A DNA stretch of 64,000 nucleotides from Vespa crabro (GCF_910589235.1 NC_060964.1:4207992-4271991); one strand, 5' to 3'; numbered from the stretch's first letter, positions 31,669 through 46,300 are shown. The notes: generated by a model not told the origin, from the letters alone. Translations and numbers: made by a program.

Positions 31669-34283
31669 CTATTTTAAGGAATTACAATTTGGTCTCGCAA
31701 CCGATATCGTCTCAATACATTGCATTTGCACCTTACCCGGTGCAATGACCGGACACTTACCGATTCTTATCAGCGATTTCGCGGACGGTCCATAAATTCA
31801 TGACCCGGAGCCGACTGATATTTACGAGCTCCGCACCTGGTAACGTCCGTCATGCTTTACGAGCCCTCGTAAACGAATCCTCTTATTATCTGACCCGATC
31901 TCGTGTGTAAACTCTTTCGCCTGGCTTCGAAATTTTACGGGAAGACTTTTAGGACTGGTTGGTCAGTTTTATTAAAGGACAATACGTAAGGTTTTTTTTT
32001 TTTTTTTTCCATTGTCGATCAAACATCTCGCCGAGTTTTATCATCGTAGTATACATATTTTATTTCAAATGACGAGACCTTCCTGCAATGATCTTATACT
32101 TGAAACGGTGCGAACTCTTTCATTTCGTTTTTTTTTCTTCCTTTCTTTAATTATATTTTATTAAATCTCTATTCGTGGTTATATTATATAGATTCGGTTG
32201 TTAAATGAAATTTGCAAAATTGTACAGTCGATAGTTTTCAGATTTATTTTCTACGATGTCAACGTTTTTATCGCAAAAATTGAAACGTTTCAATGACATT
32301 CATCGTCATTTTTATCATCATAGATGAATATCCAGGATCGCAGGGGGAAAAAAAAAAACAAGTTTTCACTTGATTTTACATCGAAAAAAAGGGATGAAGA
32401 ATGACGAGGACGATATGAAAAACGCCACTCACCATCGATGAGCATCATTTTCAATTTTCAAAAAATGACGTATTGACAAAGTACTTTTTCACAAATTGTC
32501 AGGACAAAGGGTAAACAGATACGCACGATAAATTTACGTTCGTGGATCAACTTTCATCCCTACGGGGCAAAAAATATCGCTCTCGAACGCGGTTACGAGG
32601 AAGAACGACAGAGGTACGATAATTAGTGCTGTCGCTTTTTCGTTTGTAATTACTTCGTTAAGCGGCCGGTATTGTTCGTTAAACGAACTGGATGATTTTC
32701 GCTTGTAATTTGTAAAAATATTCATGCGTCGAGACTTTTAATTAATCTATCGGCCCAAGTTTGACAATTTTCTCGTTCGGGTGAATATTACGATTTTCCG
32801 ACGTTCCGAAACGATCTTCCGAAGTTTACAAGTTTTTATCACTTCATTCATGTCGAGTAACAATCGACTAACAAATTTTCGTCGATAAGAACGTTCTATA
32901 ATTTTACGATCAAATTTTGAATAGCGAAAGGAACGTAAGGGATGTCGTAAAAGCTCGTTTGCTTTCTCGTTTCCGTTCTTACGAAATTTCTTCTTATCGC
33001 GTCGATATAACGTATCGCGAAGTATCGTTGCCGCACGTACTACCTTTCTTATCTACTTCCGAGATAGGAGTAAGTTTCTTTCGAGGATCTTGAGAATCGC
33101 GATCAAATCGACGATAACACGTACGCGCTCAACTTTTCCTCTTCCTTACTGGTATGTATCCATTTTTTTTTTTATATAAGAATATCGTATCACATCGTGT
33201 TACGCGTTAACACATCATGTTGGGATACTATATTTGGATTGCTTTTGTGAAGGAGTTTAAGGATCAATCTTTGGTCTCCTTTCGGACAGTCTAACTTTTA
33301 CGAGAAGTAAAAAGATGTCATTTGAAATTACTCATTAAGATGAAAGATCGGTGTCGTATTAAGTGTTACAAGAACGGTAATTCAAGTTGAAACGAACTCG
33401 TTTGGATACTTCTCACGAAAGTCTTTCGATATTAATGCTAATCTGCATAAATGAATAATAACGTATTCAGCGGCGAATTGAAACTTTTCCTTCGATGATC
33501 CTTTCTGAGCTATTCCATCGAGCGGAATGCGAATATCGAACGATAATAAAATGTCCATTCGCGTGAATCGAGCGAAAGGGCGTAAGTAGATACGGCGAAC
33601 TAATAAGTACGCTTTGTGATTAATAATATAAATTAATTACCAAGGTCTTTGTAATTTAAATTTCACTGGTGGTAGCTTCCCGTATAACCAAAACCTTATC
33701 TGCTTTTCAGAGAGCGGCCGTTAGCATATAATTAGGACCATTCCGCGCTCCTTCCAACTACTTACGTTTCTAATCGTCACCGGCGATCTTTCTCGTTACG
33801 TGCTTTCCGTTGCGAATTTTGGCAGATGCACTTGGCCCCGCTATATAACTACTGGATTCGTATGTACGTACGTTTTACGAACGTATTTTCGTCTTCCTTA
33901 TTTCGCTTGACGTTTAAGCGATATTCCTTATCTTTTCATTATTTTCCCTCGTTAGTTACGTTATGAAATATAGAAAATATCTCGATGTAATAAAAAGATT
34001 CGAAGCTTGTATACTTTGAATTTCGTTTATGAATATTTTGAAAGGGAAAAACGATTAAGTGTGTTAAAAAGTGTTTATTTCTTGTACGGACCATTGCACA
34101 CTTAGTTAAAACTATTTAAATAAGAAAGGACTTTTCGTGTATTTTCGTGGCGACGGTCTTGGGATGTAATTTTCACGTTAAGACGCTCACGGAGACACTG
34201 AACTTAGATTATCCATGAAATCCTCGCTCTTAATGAGCTCCAATCTGAATTTTGGGAGAAGTCCTTGTCCGAGCCATGACCAA

Positions 34284-34318
34284 AGAAAGAAAGAGAGAGA
34301 GAGAGAGTGAGAGAGAGA

Positions 34319-34373
<55 letters not shown>
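34284..34373. repeat. (GA)n microsatellite
   Basis: About 85 nt of GA with a few GTGA interruptions. Confidence 0.92.
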
Positions 34374-34375
<2 letters not shown>

Positions 34376-36089
34376 ATCGAGTTATCAGAGCGAGTTATTG
34401 AGAAATTTTCTTGAGCATGCAGAAAATCCCGTTAACGTTTATCGTTTACAAAATCTTGGAAGTAATGCGCAAACATCGATTTATAGAGATGCATAACTTC
34501 GATATCGTATAGATATTTCGTCGTGATGTCGTACCGATAAAATTTCATAGATGAACGATGAGAAGTAAAAGATGGGACGATCGAATGCCAATGTCAGGCT
34601 CTTCGCAATTTCCCATGATCACACGTTCCTTCGAAGGGCTAACGAAGAGAGCTATGAGCGATCGGAATTTTCGGTATAGGTCGATCGTTAACGTAGCTAC
34701 GTTTACGAAATTGCTGTAGTTGAGAGCCACGATAAAGGACGAGCTTACTTGCGAAGCTTTTGACAAAGCAGAATACATTTATTCCAACGGCTATAATTTC
34801 ATCGGTCCGGTTATGAAACGATTTAATCGGGAACTCGATTTCTTCATCGAGGGATTATATTAATTAATCGCTTAAGAAAATATTTAAAATCTAATACTAT
34901 ACCTTTCCAAGATTAGCAAGTTGATTCTAAGACGCTTCGATTCGCCAACGATCGAATTTCTAAGCTTTAAGTTCCAGAGTCAATTTCAAATTGGAAAATA
35001 TCATTTGATATCTAAGCCAGTTTTAGGTATTAAATTTTGAAAAGGCAATATCGCGTTCGTCTGATCGTAAAATAGGAATAAAATTAGAAACATTCGTCGA
35101 ATGCTTTCGTATAAAGGCAAATGGATATATCGTATAAGATGAAAAGGATTTCACATGCTATGGGACATAACTTAATGCGTCTAAAGTAATTTTCTTAGGA
35201 TGATAAATCTCTAATTTTGTGAACTCTAAGATTAGAGCGATATAACGTTGATACACGGGCAAAGAAATGAGTTTGATAGAGTTGGTTAAATAAAGAACGG
35301 ATGAAAATAATTGTACGAACGTGGGTATAAGTAAAAATTCGTTGGTATGTACGAACGAAAGAAGGAAAATATAATTGGTAAAATCGTGGATGAAGGGATG
35401 GTAAAGGAGTAAGGAGGAGCGAGAGAACGGGTTAACAAGAGAAACGAGTCAAAAGGAATATCTTACGTAGGAGGAGAAAGAAGAAGAGGTGAATGAAACG
35501 AGAGTAATGCAACCAATTAGTAAGAATTAGCATGGAACAACGTTGGTGGAAGGGTGCGGCATTGGAGGAGGTAAAACCAAGGAGAGAGGGTGCTAGCACA
35601 ACCCTTTTCTTCGTCCTTTCACCCGCACCACTAAAATAATTACCGGTGTTCTTCTTCGTCCTTTTCCAGTCTTCTCTACCACCTTCAACCGTTAAATGAT
35701 TTCCGTGAGCTTCCTGCCACTGTCGGTATTACTTCGGAGCCAGAGTAATCCTGATGAACGGTTAGGAACTGCGAGTATTCTGCTGCTTTCGACGTGAGAA
35801 GCAAAGAGATAAAGAGAATGAGAGGGAGAGGGAGAGGGAGAGAGGGAGAGAAAGAAAGCGAGGCCGGTGATTCGTTTCCCTATGAGAAACAACGTCGGGT
35901 TAATCCACTCTCTAAGAATAAAGACGCTTTTCTTTTTATTTTCTAATAAAAACTTAGATCGTTAGCTTCGAACGTTGGCCCTGTTGTTCCTTGTTTTTTC
36001 TCAATGAAACCAGATGCTTTCTAAAAAGTTCAGAAGCAAGGAACTCACGAGTAAGAAGAAAAATAAGAGGAAAGAGAAATAGGTATATT

Positions 36090-36121
<32 letters not shown>

Positions 36122-36596
36122 ACTCTTTCTCTTTTTTTTCGGACTCCCATTTTTTATTTTGATATAGATGATTTCGAACGAAATATTCCGAGTTATTGCG
36201 ATACATCATTAAGTCCATTCATTGCCCCGCATTTAGAATGATTTACAGACATAATTCTTGGACAATAAATTAATATTTAAACATTAATATATTCGATTTA
36301 ATATTACAGAGTTTCGTAATGCGCATTCAATATAAAATAATTGTTATTTTATGACTCTTTTGGGCGAACTGTTTTCTTTCAGTATTATATAGAGCTTTTA
36401 GGTGGGATTCTTGAGAGAGGCCTTTGAGTTTGGGCCCTTGGGAGAGGCCTTCGACGGGTCTTCTTCTTTCAGTGGGGAAAAAAATCGAGCTTGATTTTTG
36501 TATTTTGTTTTCGTTCGAATGAAATGGTATTCGATATATTCAACCTTCGTTTTGAATTTCATCATGCTCATGCATTCGCGTACGTTTTGAGTTATT

Positions 36597-36812
36597 TTTC
36601 TTCTTTTTCTCTTCTTTTCTTCTTCTTCTTCTCTTTCTTTTCTTCTTCTCCATCTCTACTAATCTTCTTTTCTACTAATTTACTACCTCTTTCTCCTTCT
36701 CTTCTCCTCTTTCTCTACTAATCTTCCTCTTTTTCCTATTAATTTTCTTCTCTCACTATTCCTTTCTTCTTCTTTTCTTTCTCTTCTTCTTTTCTTTCTC
36801 TTCTTCTTTTCA
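36597..36812. repeat. CT/TTC-rich pyrimidine tract
   Basis: More than 200 nt of TTCTTC and CTCTTT with short ACTAAT interruptions. A shorter (CT)n lies at 36090-36130. Confidence 0.85.
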
Positions 36813-38206
36813 GACTAGATCATCGAGGGTCAGTAAGGATTTAGTATATCGGTGCGGGTCCGATATATCGTCGAAGGGCTTGATTCATCAACGAGAGATT
36901 ATTAGATTTTTAAATGGAAGCTTATGGAACTTTTTCGTATTTGAAAAATTATAATCTGGCATATAATTTTTTCTTGCCTTTGTCGAGTATATTATTCTTT
37001 TTATTAGATACAAAAATTTCTATCGTATATCAACTCGAGTGTTAAGTTATGCACGAGATGGTTATAATCTATATAGGATTGATACACCGATTTAATAGAC
37101 GTATAGTATTACTCGACAATTAGTATTACTCTTTATTTCATTTGTAGTTCATATTTTGTCCATACTTGTCGCTAAAATTATATACGCTAAGAGGGGAAGG
37201 TGGTGAACAACCTTAAAGGGGATTTGATATTTTAAATATGAAGCGGATAATTTTGCGTACGTTTCAAAGTACGCTTTAAAAAATTGATCCTTAAAAGAGA
37301 CGGAGGATTATAAAAATGGTTTCGGATAAGCGTCATAAATATACATATATGGAAGTATATTAAAGTTCGCAAGGAAAGGATAGATTGTCGGACATTTCAA
37401 GGAGGGCGTAATCATCTTTTCCCAGCCATAGAACAGCATGCCAAGGAAAATCTATTCTTGTCACGTCGAGAAGAACGGGCACAGTTGAGACTTGGTTTAA
37501 ACTCTTCCCTCTCCTTGGAAAAGCTAGATTCGCTTTCCTTTTTTCGCATCTTTTTCAACGACGACGGATGAAATTAAAATTCTTCATGAGACCGAAACGT
37601 CACGTACCGACTCGGTCACGTCGTTGGTTTTGCCCGTCGTTGGGTTAAGGGTAACGTGCCTCATCGACTGCGACGGCATATCCTACGATCTTTGCGAGCC
37701 GACGTGGGATTCGTTAAAATCTTAACGATCTTTATTACGATCTTCCTTAGCTACTATTCCATTGGTAGTTTGAAATATTTCTCACGGATATCCGATATTA
37801 ATTTCCAATCTCTTCCGCCCGTCTCGATCCAATTCGCGATCTTTGCTTTTCTTTTTCTCCTCTTATTTCCTTCCATCGAACTCATTTCGAGGTAATGCAA
37901 AACTTTTCCCCTCGGTTCGTTCTCTCTTCCAGAAGAAAACGTTCGATAGACGACGGTACTTGAACGGTCCGGCGAATGCAAGACTTTTATCCAAGCGGAC
38001 ACGAAATCGTCTCGTTGAAAGGTTTTCGTGCAATCCTATCGAAGTCGAAGCCCTTCGAGAAGGAATGTCACTCGAATCGCGAGAAGGATTATAAATGGCG
38101 GAGTTTCTGGACGCATTGGACGAATTAATCTTCCTCGATGTCATTATTTAAGCGAGAAATTGATGTGTTCGCGTTAACGACGTTCTCGGGTTACAAAACA
38201 ATTTCC

Positions 38207-38243
<37 letters not shown>

Positions 38244-38275
38244 AGCCTCTGTCTCTCTTTCTCTCTTATACACTC
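38207..38275. repeat. (CT)n microsatellite
   Basis: CT-rich array; a second pure array is at 38493-38537. Confidence 0.9.
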
Positions 38276-38489
38276 TCTCCTTCGTGGTAACCCCGTCGTT
38301 CGAATAGCTCCTTTCCCTTCGAGCTCTCGATGAGAGCGAAGCTGTGCCTGGTTAATTGGAAGCAGTCTCGAACTTCGCGACCCCTCACTACCAAAAGTGC
38401 CGATGAAATTGCACCACCCTCCAGTCTTCGACCGGTTCGTTCCCGAGTTTCGAGTCTTCCTATCCTCCCTTCTTCCCATTTTCTCCTTG

Positions 38490-38538
<49 letters not shown>

Positions 38539-38832
38539 TATCTCGCTTATTCGCTTTCCTGCTCGTTCTCTATGACCCCCATTCTTCAAGGGGGTTCTCT
38601 TTGGGAAAGAGCAGAGAGGAGCTATAGATATAAGCGGCAGAGATGAGAACGACGGAGGAAGATTCTCTTTGACTCTTAAAGAGTCTAAGCGTGATGTGTA
38701 GGTAATAGTTACTTCATCTCGATGTTGATTATAGTAATTTTCCTGGCCTCGACCAACCTTTGGTTCTCCAGACTCCTTGCCTTGTAAGACAACCTCTCCT
38801 AACCCCCCTTCTCTTACTCACTATACCCAGTC

Positions 38833-38902
38833 ATGAAAATTAACTTGGAGCACGTATCGCGCGCACTCGTGAGTACCGTTGCGTTCGTGACATTGTCAAG
38901 CG
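38833..38902 (+). CDS. Weak candidate: signal-peptide-like first exon
   Basis: ATG at 38833 opens 23 codons, MKINLEHVSRALVSTVAFVT then LSS, ending at a donor GTGAGA (38903) in phase 1. A basic/polar start followed by a hydrophobic stretch fits a signal peptide, and upstream sequence is less AT-rich. No matching downstream exon was found, so this may be chance. A competing donor GTGAGT lies inside at 38869. Confidence 0.2.
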
Positions 38903-38964
38903 GTGAGATCCAATTTCATGTTTCTTTTACATAAAATTTTTTTTTCTTTTACGGTTCATCCGCT

Positions 38965-39131
38965 TTCTTCTTTTTCTTTTTTTTTTTTTTGTTTTTCTTC
39001 TTCTTCTTTTTTCTTTTTAATTTTTCTTCCTTTCTTTTTCTTTTTTTTTTGTTTTTTGTTTTTTCTTTTTTTTTTTTTTTTTTTTTTAATTTCATCAATA
39101 AGTATAAAACTAAAAAAAAAAAAAAAAAAAA
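38965..39131. repeat. Poly(T)-rich then poly(A) block
   Basis: T-rich tract to 39087, then a short spacer, then an A-run at 39112-39130. The two could pair as an inverted repeat. Confidence 0.8.
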
Positions 39132-39388
39132 GATAATATAAAGAGAAGAGATACAATTATCTGATCTTCTTAACGGTCAAGCGATGAAATATAAAGGTCG
39201 ATAATAGAAAAAAATGATAATCCTATGGAGTAATAAATATCATCGTCATCTGTATTTATGATTATTCCTCGTTAAAGTGGAAAGCACGAGTCGTGAGCGC
39301 ATGCTCGTTCTGCAAGTTTCGCGTTAATGATAGCCGTCCAAAGAAAAAGAGAATTTTTACGATCTCGTTCGTTATAATACGAGAATTG

Positions 39389-39390
<2 letters not shown>

Positions 39391-39432
<42 letters not shown>
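39391..39432. repeat. (CT)n microsatellite
   Basis: Pure CT array of about 40 nt. Confidence 0.9.
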
Positions 39433-39434
<2 letters not shown>

Positions 39435-40894
39435 CCCACTCTTTCTCTTTCTTTCTTTCACTTTTTCCATTGGCTTTCGCCATGTCAGCCAACTCTCGTT
39501 GGACCATCTCGCTAACATTAACGATTGCGCTCATCGCGTCCGACATTATAAATTACATTCTTGTGTTTTCTTCCTCTCTGCATGCTATGAAAGAGGGCCT
39601 TTTGTCCGTTCATTAATACTCACACGTTTATTCTCGAATCGTCGTAAATCTGTACCGTTCGTGTATTTTTTCCCTCATGTGATCGTGCACTCTCTTATCT
39701 ATCCGTCTATCTATTCTCAAGTTCGATCAAAAATTCCTCCTTCTAAATTTTTTCCATTGAGAAAAATATTCCTCGATCTTTCATCTAATATCATTTTGTT
39801 TCTCGACATAACGATAATATTCGTCATTCGTCGATTCGATTTTTCAGGAGGAGCTATCGTTACGTCGTTGAATTCTTTTCTGCTTTAATATAGACCACGA
39901 TGAATTACAATTTTTCTCTCTTTTCCTTCTACCCCCTCTCTCTCTCTATCTATCTATCTATCTCTCTCTCGCACAATACGTGCACAAATACAAATCCATT
40001 TGGGCGTTACTTTCTATTTAAACGAGTTATAACTATCGACGAAATGAAGTCACTCTTCTCTTTCCACTTCCTCTTTTTCTTTTTGTTTTTTACAAATATA
40101 TATGAAAATCCATTTACGGAGCGGAATTGTTATAATTGATAATCAGCGAAAAAGCGAGAAGCATGAAAAAAATGTTACCTTAGCGAAAAGAAGAGAGAAA
40201 GGTAGAGAGAGAGAGAGAGAGGGGGGGGGGGGAAGGAGAGGGCTCGATGCAGGTGGCGAGAGATAGGAAAGTAAAGTAGGGTTCGAAAATGGAGGTGGGG
40301 AAGTGAATCTGCCCTGTGTAACGGGAGAGAAACGAGAGTCCTTCGGCGTCTCCTTTAGCTCCTATCTTCGACATTAGTAACCTCCAACTATTCTGAACAC
40401 TTCGTGTCTCATTTGCATGCTGGAATGCAGTGGTACCCATACACGAGCCTTTCAGGAAAGCTCGTGATTTCTCGATATTCTCGGGATGAAACTTTAGATA
40501 CTCGTAGAAAGGAGGATATACGTGCGATCTTCGCCAATTCTCTCTCCTTCTATCGTAATTACTAGATACGCGGCTATTCGAGTTCAAACTTCGTAGTTGC
40601 GGGTTTTACGATTTTAAGAGATCGTCAACATAGTCATTAATCTAAGTTCGTTCGAGCATAGTAGGAAATATTCATGTTTGAGCGTAAAAAGAAAAAGAGA
40701 GGTCGATTGAAATTGAATGAGCCGTATGAGGAAAGATGAGTGGCTCTAGTTCGACGTTCACGGAAAGCGGATCATCTTAAATCACTAATCCATCACTCGC
40801 CATTGCCCTTTGACGCAACCGTGCGTGAACTTTACCAGATAGACGATACATCGGCCGCTCTAAACGCATAACGTACTGATCCGTTGAGCTGTGG

Positions 40895-40926
40895 AGGTCA
40901 GATGCGGAGGTCAGCGGCAGAGGTCA
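40895..40926 (+). promoter_or_regulatory. Three AGGTCA half-sites as a direct repeat with 7-nt spacers
   Basis: AGGTCA occurs at 40895-40900, 40908-40913 and 40921-40926, exactly 13 nt apart, in a complex island. AGGTCA is the canonical nuclear-receptor half-site. The spacers (GATGCGG, GCGGCAG) are similar but not identical, so this may be a decayed 13-bp tandem repeat. No target gene is evident nearby. Confidence 0.5.
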
Positions 40927-42694
40927 GAGGTGGAAAGCCGAGCTTGTTCGGTTAACTACTTCGTTGGTAGTAACGTGCCTCGGCTGGTTAATGTCGAAGG
41001 CTTGGTGTGCGAGGCAAGATCTTCGCTTCTACCGTCGGTGTATCATCATCGTTAACTTGAACGCGTTCGATGAACTCAAGGGTAGATCAGAGAGGAGAGT
41101 GAGAAATCGAATTGATATCAATGATCTAGCTGACGTAGACATTCCGACCTACGGTCCTGGCTACCGATAACAACCCTTAAATCATTCCAAACCCAAAGGC
41201 ACGTTCAACCAACGGCTCTTTCTGTTTAGCCGAGTCCGTTAAATTGATTCCAACTTCGACAGGCTCGAACACGCGATCTCATCATTTCTTTTTCTATTCT
41301 CCAGTTAAAGATGTATACACGGATCGTTGAACGCTGTAAGTTGGTAAGTTTCTATGATCGTTTCGCTCGGCGGAGCTACGCAATATCGCAGGACGTGGAG
41401 TTTACGAGCATATTAGTGAGAACGAACGAAGAGACACGGGTGATCGCGTCTTCACGATTTCACGTGTCACATGGTATGCTCGATCGAACGATCGATCGAG
41501 CCTAGATCACGAGCCTTGTGGCACGTTATATTCGATCGAAGATCGTAGGACTCGCGGAGAATCGATTCTAGCGGTGAGACATGTAGGTACATAAATGCCA
41601 GGGAAGGGTGACCAGCCTGTTGGGAGCTCACCCCTTCGAGGAAGAGACTCGTTGGCCCGTGAACTCGCCGATAACGCAGAATTATAGTTCCCGCCACTGG
41701 CAAAGCCTCCCTTTCGAGTCAGCCCTGTGACTCTCCTTCTCTCTCCCCCCTCTTTCTCTCTTTCTCTCTCTTCGTCTTTCTAACCGTGCAATGCCTATCA
41801 TCGTGCACATGAAGGCCTGAGTTGGCTTACACCTATCGTTCTTTCCTCATTTCTCTTTTTCTCTATTTCTCTCTTCCTCTTTTTCCTTTTCTTCCTGATT
41901 ACTTTCGAAGAACCGATTGGATGGTGAATTATAACCGATTGGAAACAACGAAAAGAAAAAAAGTATCGAATTTCTTGTCATCTTTCCTATGCTTTCTATG
42001 TGACATTAACGAAGGGCATTCCGCATGATACGCAAGAATGATCATTTTTATAGAATCTTAGATTCATAGCAGACATGGAGATTCGAGATTAAATGCAAAA
42101 TATCGAATCGATTAATTCAATTGGTTTTTCTCGTTTATCTACGTCAAATATATATTTTATTCTTTCTTCAAAAAAGAAAAGTATATTTTCTTAGATACTT
42201 TCGTTCTCTTATAACGATATATCGCTAAATTATTACGACTCGTTGACCAGGTTTTGAAAATTATTGTAATGCGGAGAAACGGCAAATAGCTTTCTATTAC
42301 TATAGATGACTATAGGTATATACTTAAGTAGGTACGGCATGCCGAGAGAATTCCAGGAAAACGATTTTAGCGTTCTTAGCAAGCTTACTCCCGTTACTTG
42401 AAAATATTTGGTGGTATTTCACAGGAACGAGGAAACGCTAATGTTTCGTACAAGTCGAATCTCTGACCGCTTGCAAGTAACCATCCGATTTACACGAACT
42501 AATTTTGGAGAAAATTTAATGGAAAATCCGAACAACAAGCACGATGCTATTCTCCAGTAGAAGTACCACTAACGTTTTGTCCGAATAATTTTATTGTGCA
42601 ACTTATAGATACGATCTTCTGCGGAACGTGAACGTGACGTTTCCAGGGAAAATTAAATGCAGTATCGGTGCGCGAGCCATCTCTACTTTCTCCT

Positions 42695-42732
<38 letters not shown>

Positions 42733-43308
42733 GCTTCGCTAGCATGGAATGATGACGACGAAAATTATTATTTCGTTTTAAAAAAGAATCGATTTTTTCT
42801 TTTTATCGACTGCTTTAAAAATGAACAGGAAACGTTATTATATCATTGACATATATGCTATTGATATTTTAACATATCTACGTAGATAGATATCTATATC
42901 ATAAATAGCGAATGACAGAAATTTAATATTAACGAGTTTTTGCACGATAAATTGTAGGTCTCTCTATATAATAATTTCTATGCCATTAAATTCGATTATA
43001 GAGGTTAACGGAATATTAGTAGCAAGTTTCATCGGGCAAATTAGTTGAATATTTTCATGAATTTCTGAAAGAATATTTATTCCTTTTCTTCGATCGTACT
43101 GCATCTTTAAAGATGCACTGAAAATTCTACAATCTCGTTAAAATCTTCTCGTAAACTTTTCTATGTCCTAAGAAAAACTTAGACGAATATTATCATACTG
43201 TATCAGAGAGGAAGACAGGGGAGACTATATAAGGAAAAGTTTTCTTTGTTAACGTCGTTAGTACTAGCGGACTGGGGGATGAATAGCTCGGCAATTTCTT
43301 CGATGATG

Positions 43309-43310
<2 letters not shown>

Positions 43311-43373
<63 letters not shown>

Positions 43374-43378
43374 GAGAG
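43311..43378. repeat. (GA)n microsatellite with GAGC units
   Basis: GA array about 50 nt long followed by three GAGC units. Confidence 0.9.
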
Positions 43379-46300
43379 ATTCTCGTAATAATTTTCTTCT
43401 CCAAATCCTTGGCGCACGATATCGGGGACCGCCCGCGAACGTTGGAGAATTATCGACCTCTTCGTAGCTACCGATGATTAAGCACGATCAGTGGCGAATG
43501 ATAGTATTGATGGTAGTGGTGGTTAGAGATCGGATATTCTTACGTTGCCCTAAGATTGCCTCACGGATGGTTGCTTTTTTATCGACTCGATGGCTGTTTA
43601 AAGTTTGTGCTAGGGTAATACGTTTCTCTAAGGCGACGTTGCTTCAGCCAAACTGGTATTATCAAATTTCTATTATAAGGCGCGATGTACGTTACTAAAG
43701 TGAGAACGATCGTTTACGATCGAACGGTATACATATACTCTTTTATTTTTTGTTATATCATCCATTATACATTTTATCGACTTTCAAAAAGTCTCGAGTG
43801 AAAAGTAATACCAAACATCTGTTTTATCAATGAAATGAAATTTAGATCTTTGTTAGAATTGTATGGGGGAAGGGGGGGGGGGAAAGAAGGAATTAAGTTT
43901 CAACAAGAATTACTTTTTCCCTCCGAATCAAAATTAGATCGAATCTATCTATCCTTTCTATTTTTTTTTTTTTTTTTTTTTTCGTAGATATAACTTTGGA
44001 GATCGGAGAACAATACGGTGCATGTTAATTAGTTCCCGACAATTGCAATGGCTGCTCCCTATGGATGCGATTAATCGGACTATCGTCGTTTCGAAGTCCT
44101 TCGTTATCGCAACTTTACCGTGCGGTAATTTAACGGCAATTTCGAGTTTCAGGAACATTTATCGGCTCTTTATGCTTAATGATCTACTCGTACGACTTCT
44201 CGAAAGACTGTAATTATAGAATTCAAATCATTTTACGAATGATGCGCTTCAACTTTTTTTTAGTTTTTTTTTTTTTTTATTCTAAAAAAATTGTCTAAAA
44301 TTATTAAGCAAAGTGTGGAAATATTACTTTATCAAAAATAAAGAGCACGTACTACAAAAAGGTTCAATATTGATGCCAGCATTAATTTAATCAATATAAC
44401 CGATAATAATATTAATTAATAGAAATGGAGGAAAATTAGAATAATTTTAATGGGATAGATGTTTAATTTTCATTTATTTATTTGCCTTCCGTTTTCATTT
44501 CACTATTCGTATATTTCAGACAAAAATTATTATCTCATAGAAAGTTATACGTGAACAACTAAGTATATAAATAAAATATTTTTATTTAGTTTCGAGTTTG
44601 AAATATTTTTTATTTCACATTGATAGAATTTCGACGATGTCAAAAAAAGAAAATGAAAGAGAAGTTTTGCGTGTGTTTTATTTTAGATTTCTGAAAGTGA
44701 TCTAAATAAATTTTCCTTTAGATGTTAAAATTATTTGAGACTTTTATAATACACTAATGATATTATGAATGAACGTTAGTGATAAACAATTTCGTCAATG
44801 TATTAGTAGAGAACTTCTTACCGTGTCCTTGTATATATTATTATGTTATATCGATCTGTTTATGTCCTTTAGAACTCGTAATTCTCGTTGTTTTTGTATT
44901 GCTCGTAATGTTAGTATTCATCGAGCCTCGACGGAAGTAAGACGTTAGTTTCCATGATCAATAAATCTCGCCTGATTCTTAAGATGAGACGTAATACTCG
45001 TTGGTAAGCGATAGATATTTATTAATCATTATGCACGTTTTCGTTTCATCCTCAATTTATTCGAGAAAGAAAAGAGATTTGACAAATGAAACATTTTAAT
45101 ATGTAATATTTTATTCTTAGAATCAAATTGTACTCTTTGATAATACAAGGTAGACTATAAGATATTGTTTTAAATAACTATTCAGCTATCCAAGCCCTTA
45201 GGAGCTAATCAGGCCCTTAAGATAATTTTCTCACGAATGTCTATTTATTAGAAACGGACGTGCTCGTTTCCATTAATATTTTGTGGCTTTTATATTTTAA
45301 TACGTTTTATCTACTCCGTTTATTACGTATAATCTCGTTAAAAAAAAAAAAAAAAGAAGAAAACGTGTATTCAATGTTTACAAAACTTGGTATTAAATCT
45401 TTTGTTATATATGTTTCAATGCTAACATGCGGTATACATATGTTATTTATATTTATCTTTTATCGTGAAGAGAATGAATTATTCGACGAATCATCGATAT
45501 CAAATGTAATTAATATCATGTTTCAATATACCGTATAGCTTTGCAAAATAACAATATAGGAAAATGAAATCGATGAAATACGTTATACTCGTTCGCTCAA
45601 TGTTACTGTAACTTGGTATATTTTCTATTACAATGTTCGTAGCTTTCACACCAAGTTCGATCCTAACGGAAAGGCAATGGCGCGTATCAGAGATATTACG
45701 ATCATCGATGGAAATCATAATTCATCGTGTATACGCACGGCAATGAATTAACCCTCGCACTGTTACAATGCAAAAGCAATGCTCTTTGATATTTTATGGT
45801 AACTGACAAGCCAATAAATGCTTATACGTATCGTTTGAATCATACCTCATCAATATTTTTTTTCCCTTATTATTTAATATAAATTACATTTAATGATAAA
45901 TATATAATACTTTCTTTTTCTTTTTTACATTATATCACACGTATAATAATATTATAATATTATTTTCGATTTGATTTTCTTATAAAATGGAAAAGCAGAC
46001 ATTTCACTAGTCTCGGACAAAATGTTGCAGAACAAAATAGATCCAATAGTACGAAGCTTTTTAATATTTGTCAATTTTTATCGTGTTGTTGCTTATTTTC
46101 ATTTAACTATACTTGCCTCTTCTCGAGAAGGTAAACTTTTCTCTTTTATCTCGACCTTAGGATCAGCGAAAAGGAAATTCTTAAAAGGAGGAGCTAAACG
46201 CGAATGAAATGAGACCCTTTGAGGACAGCGACCCTTTGTATTCCTCATCTTGGTGAAACGACATATAAGCATACCGAGAATCTCGTTGCTCGTTTCTCCT

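Noticed and set aside
38330..38627. Frames of about 80 codons on both strands
   Set aside because: Dominated by the CT array at 38493-38537.
39481..39615. Signal-peptide-like frame starting MSANSRWTISL
   Set aside because: Short, no donor, no similarity, and located just after a CT array; likely chance.
40180..40587. 135-codon minus-strand frame
   Set aside because: The C-terminal part is GA/G-run repeat and the rest has no recognisable domain or splice context. Chance frame in a less AT-rich island.
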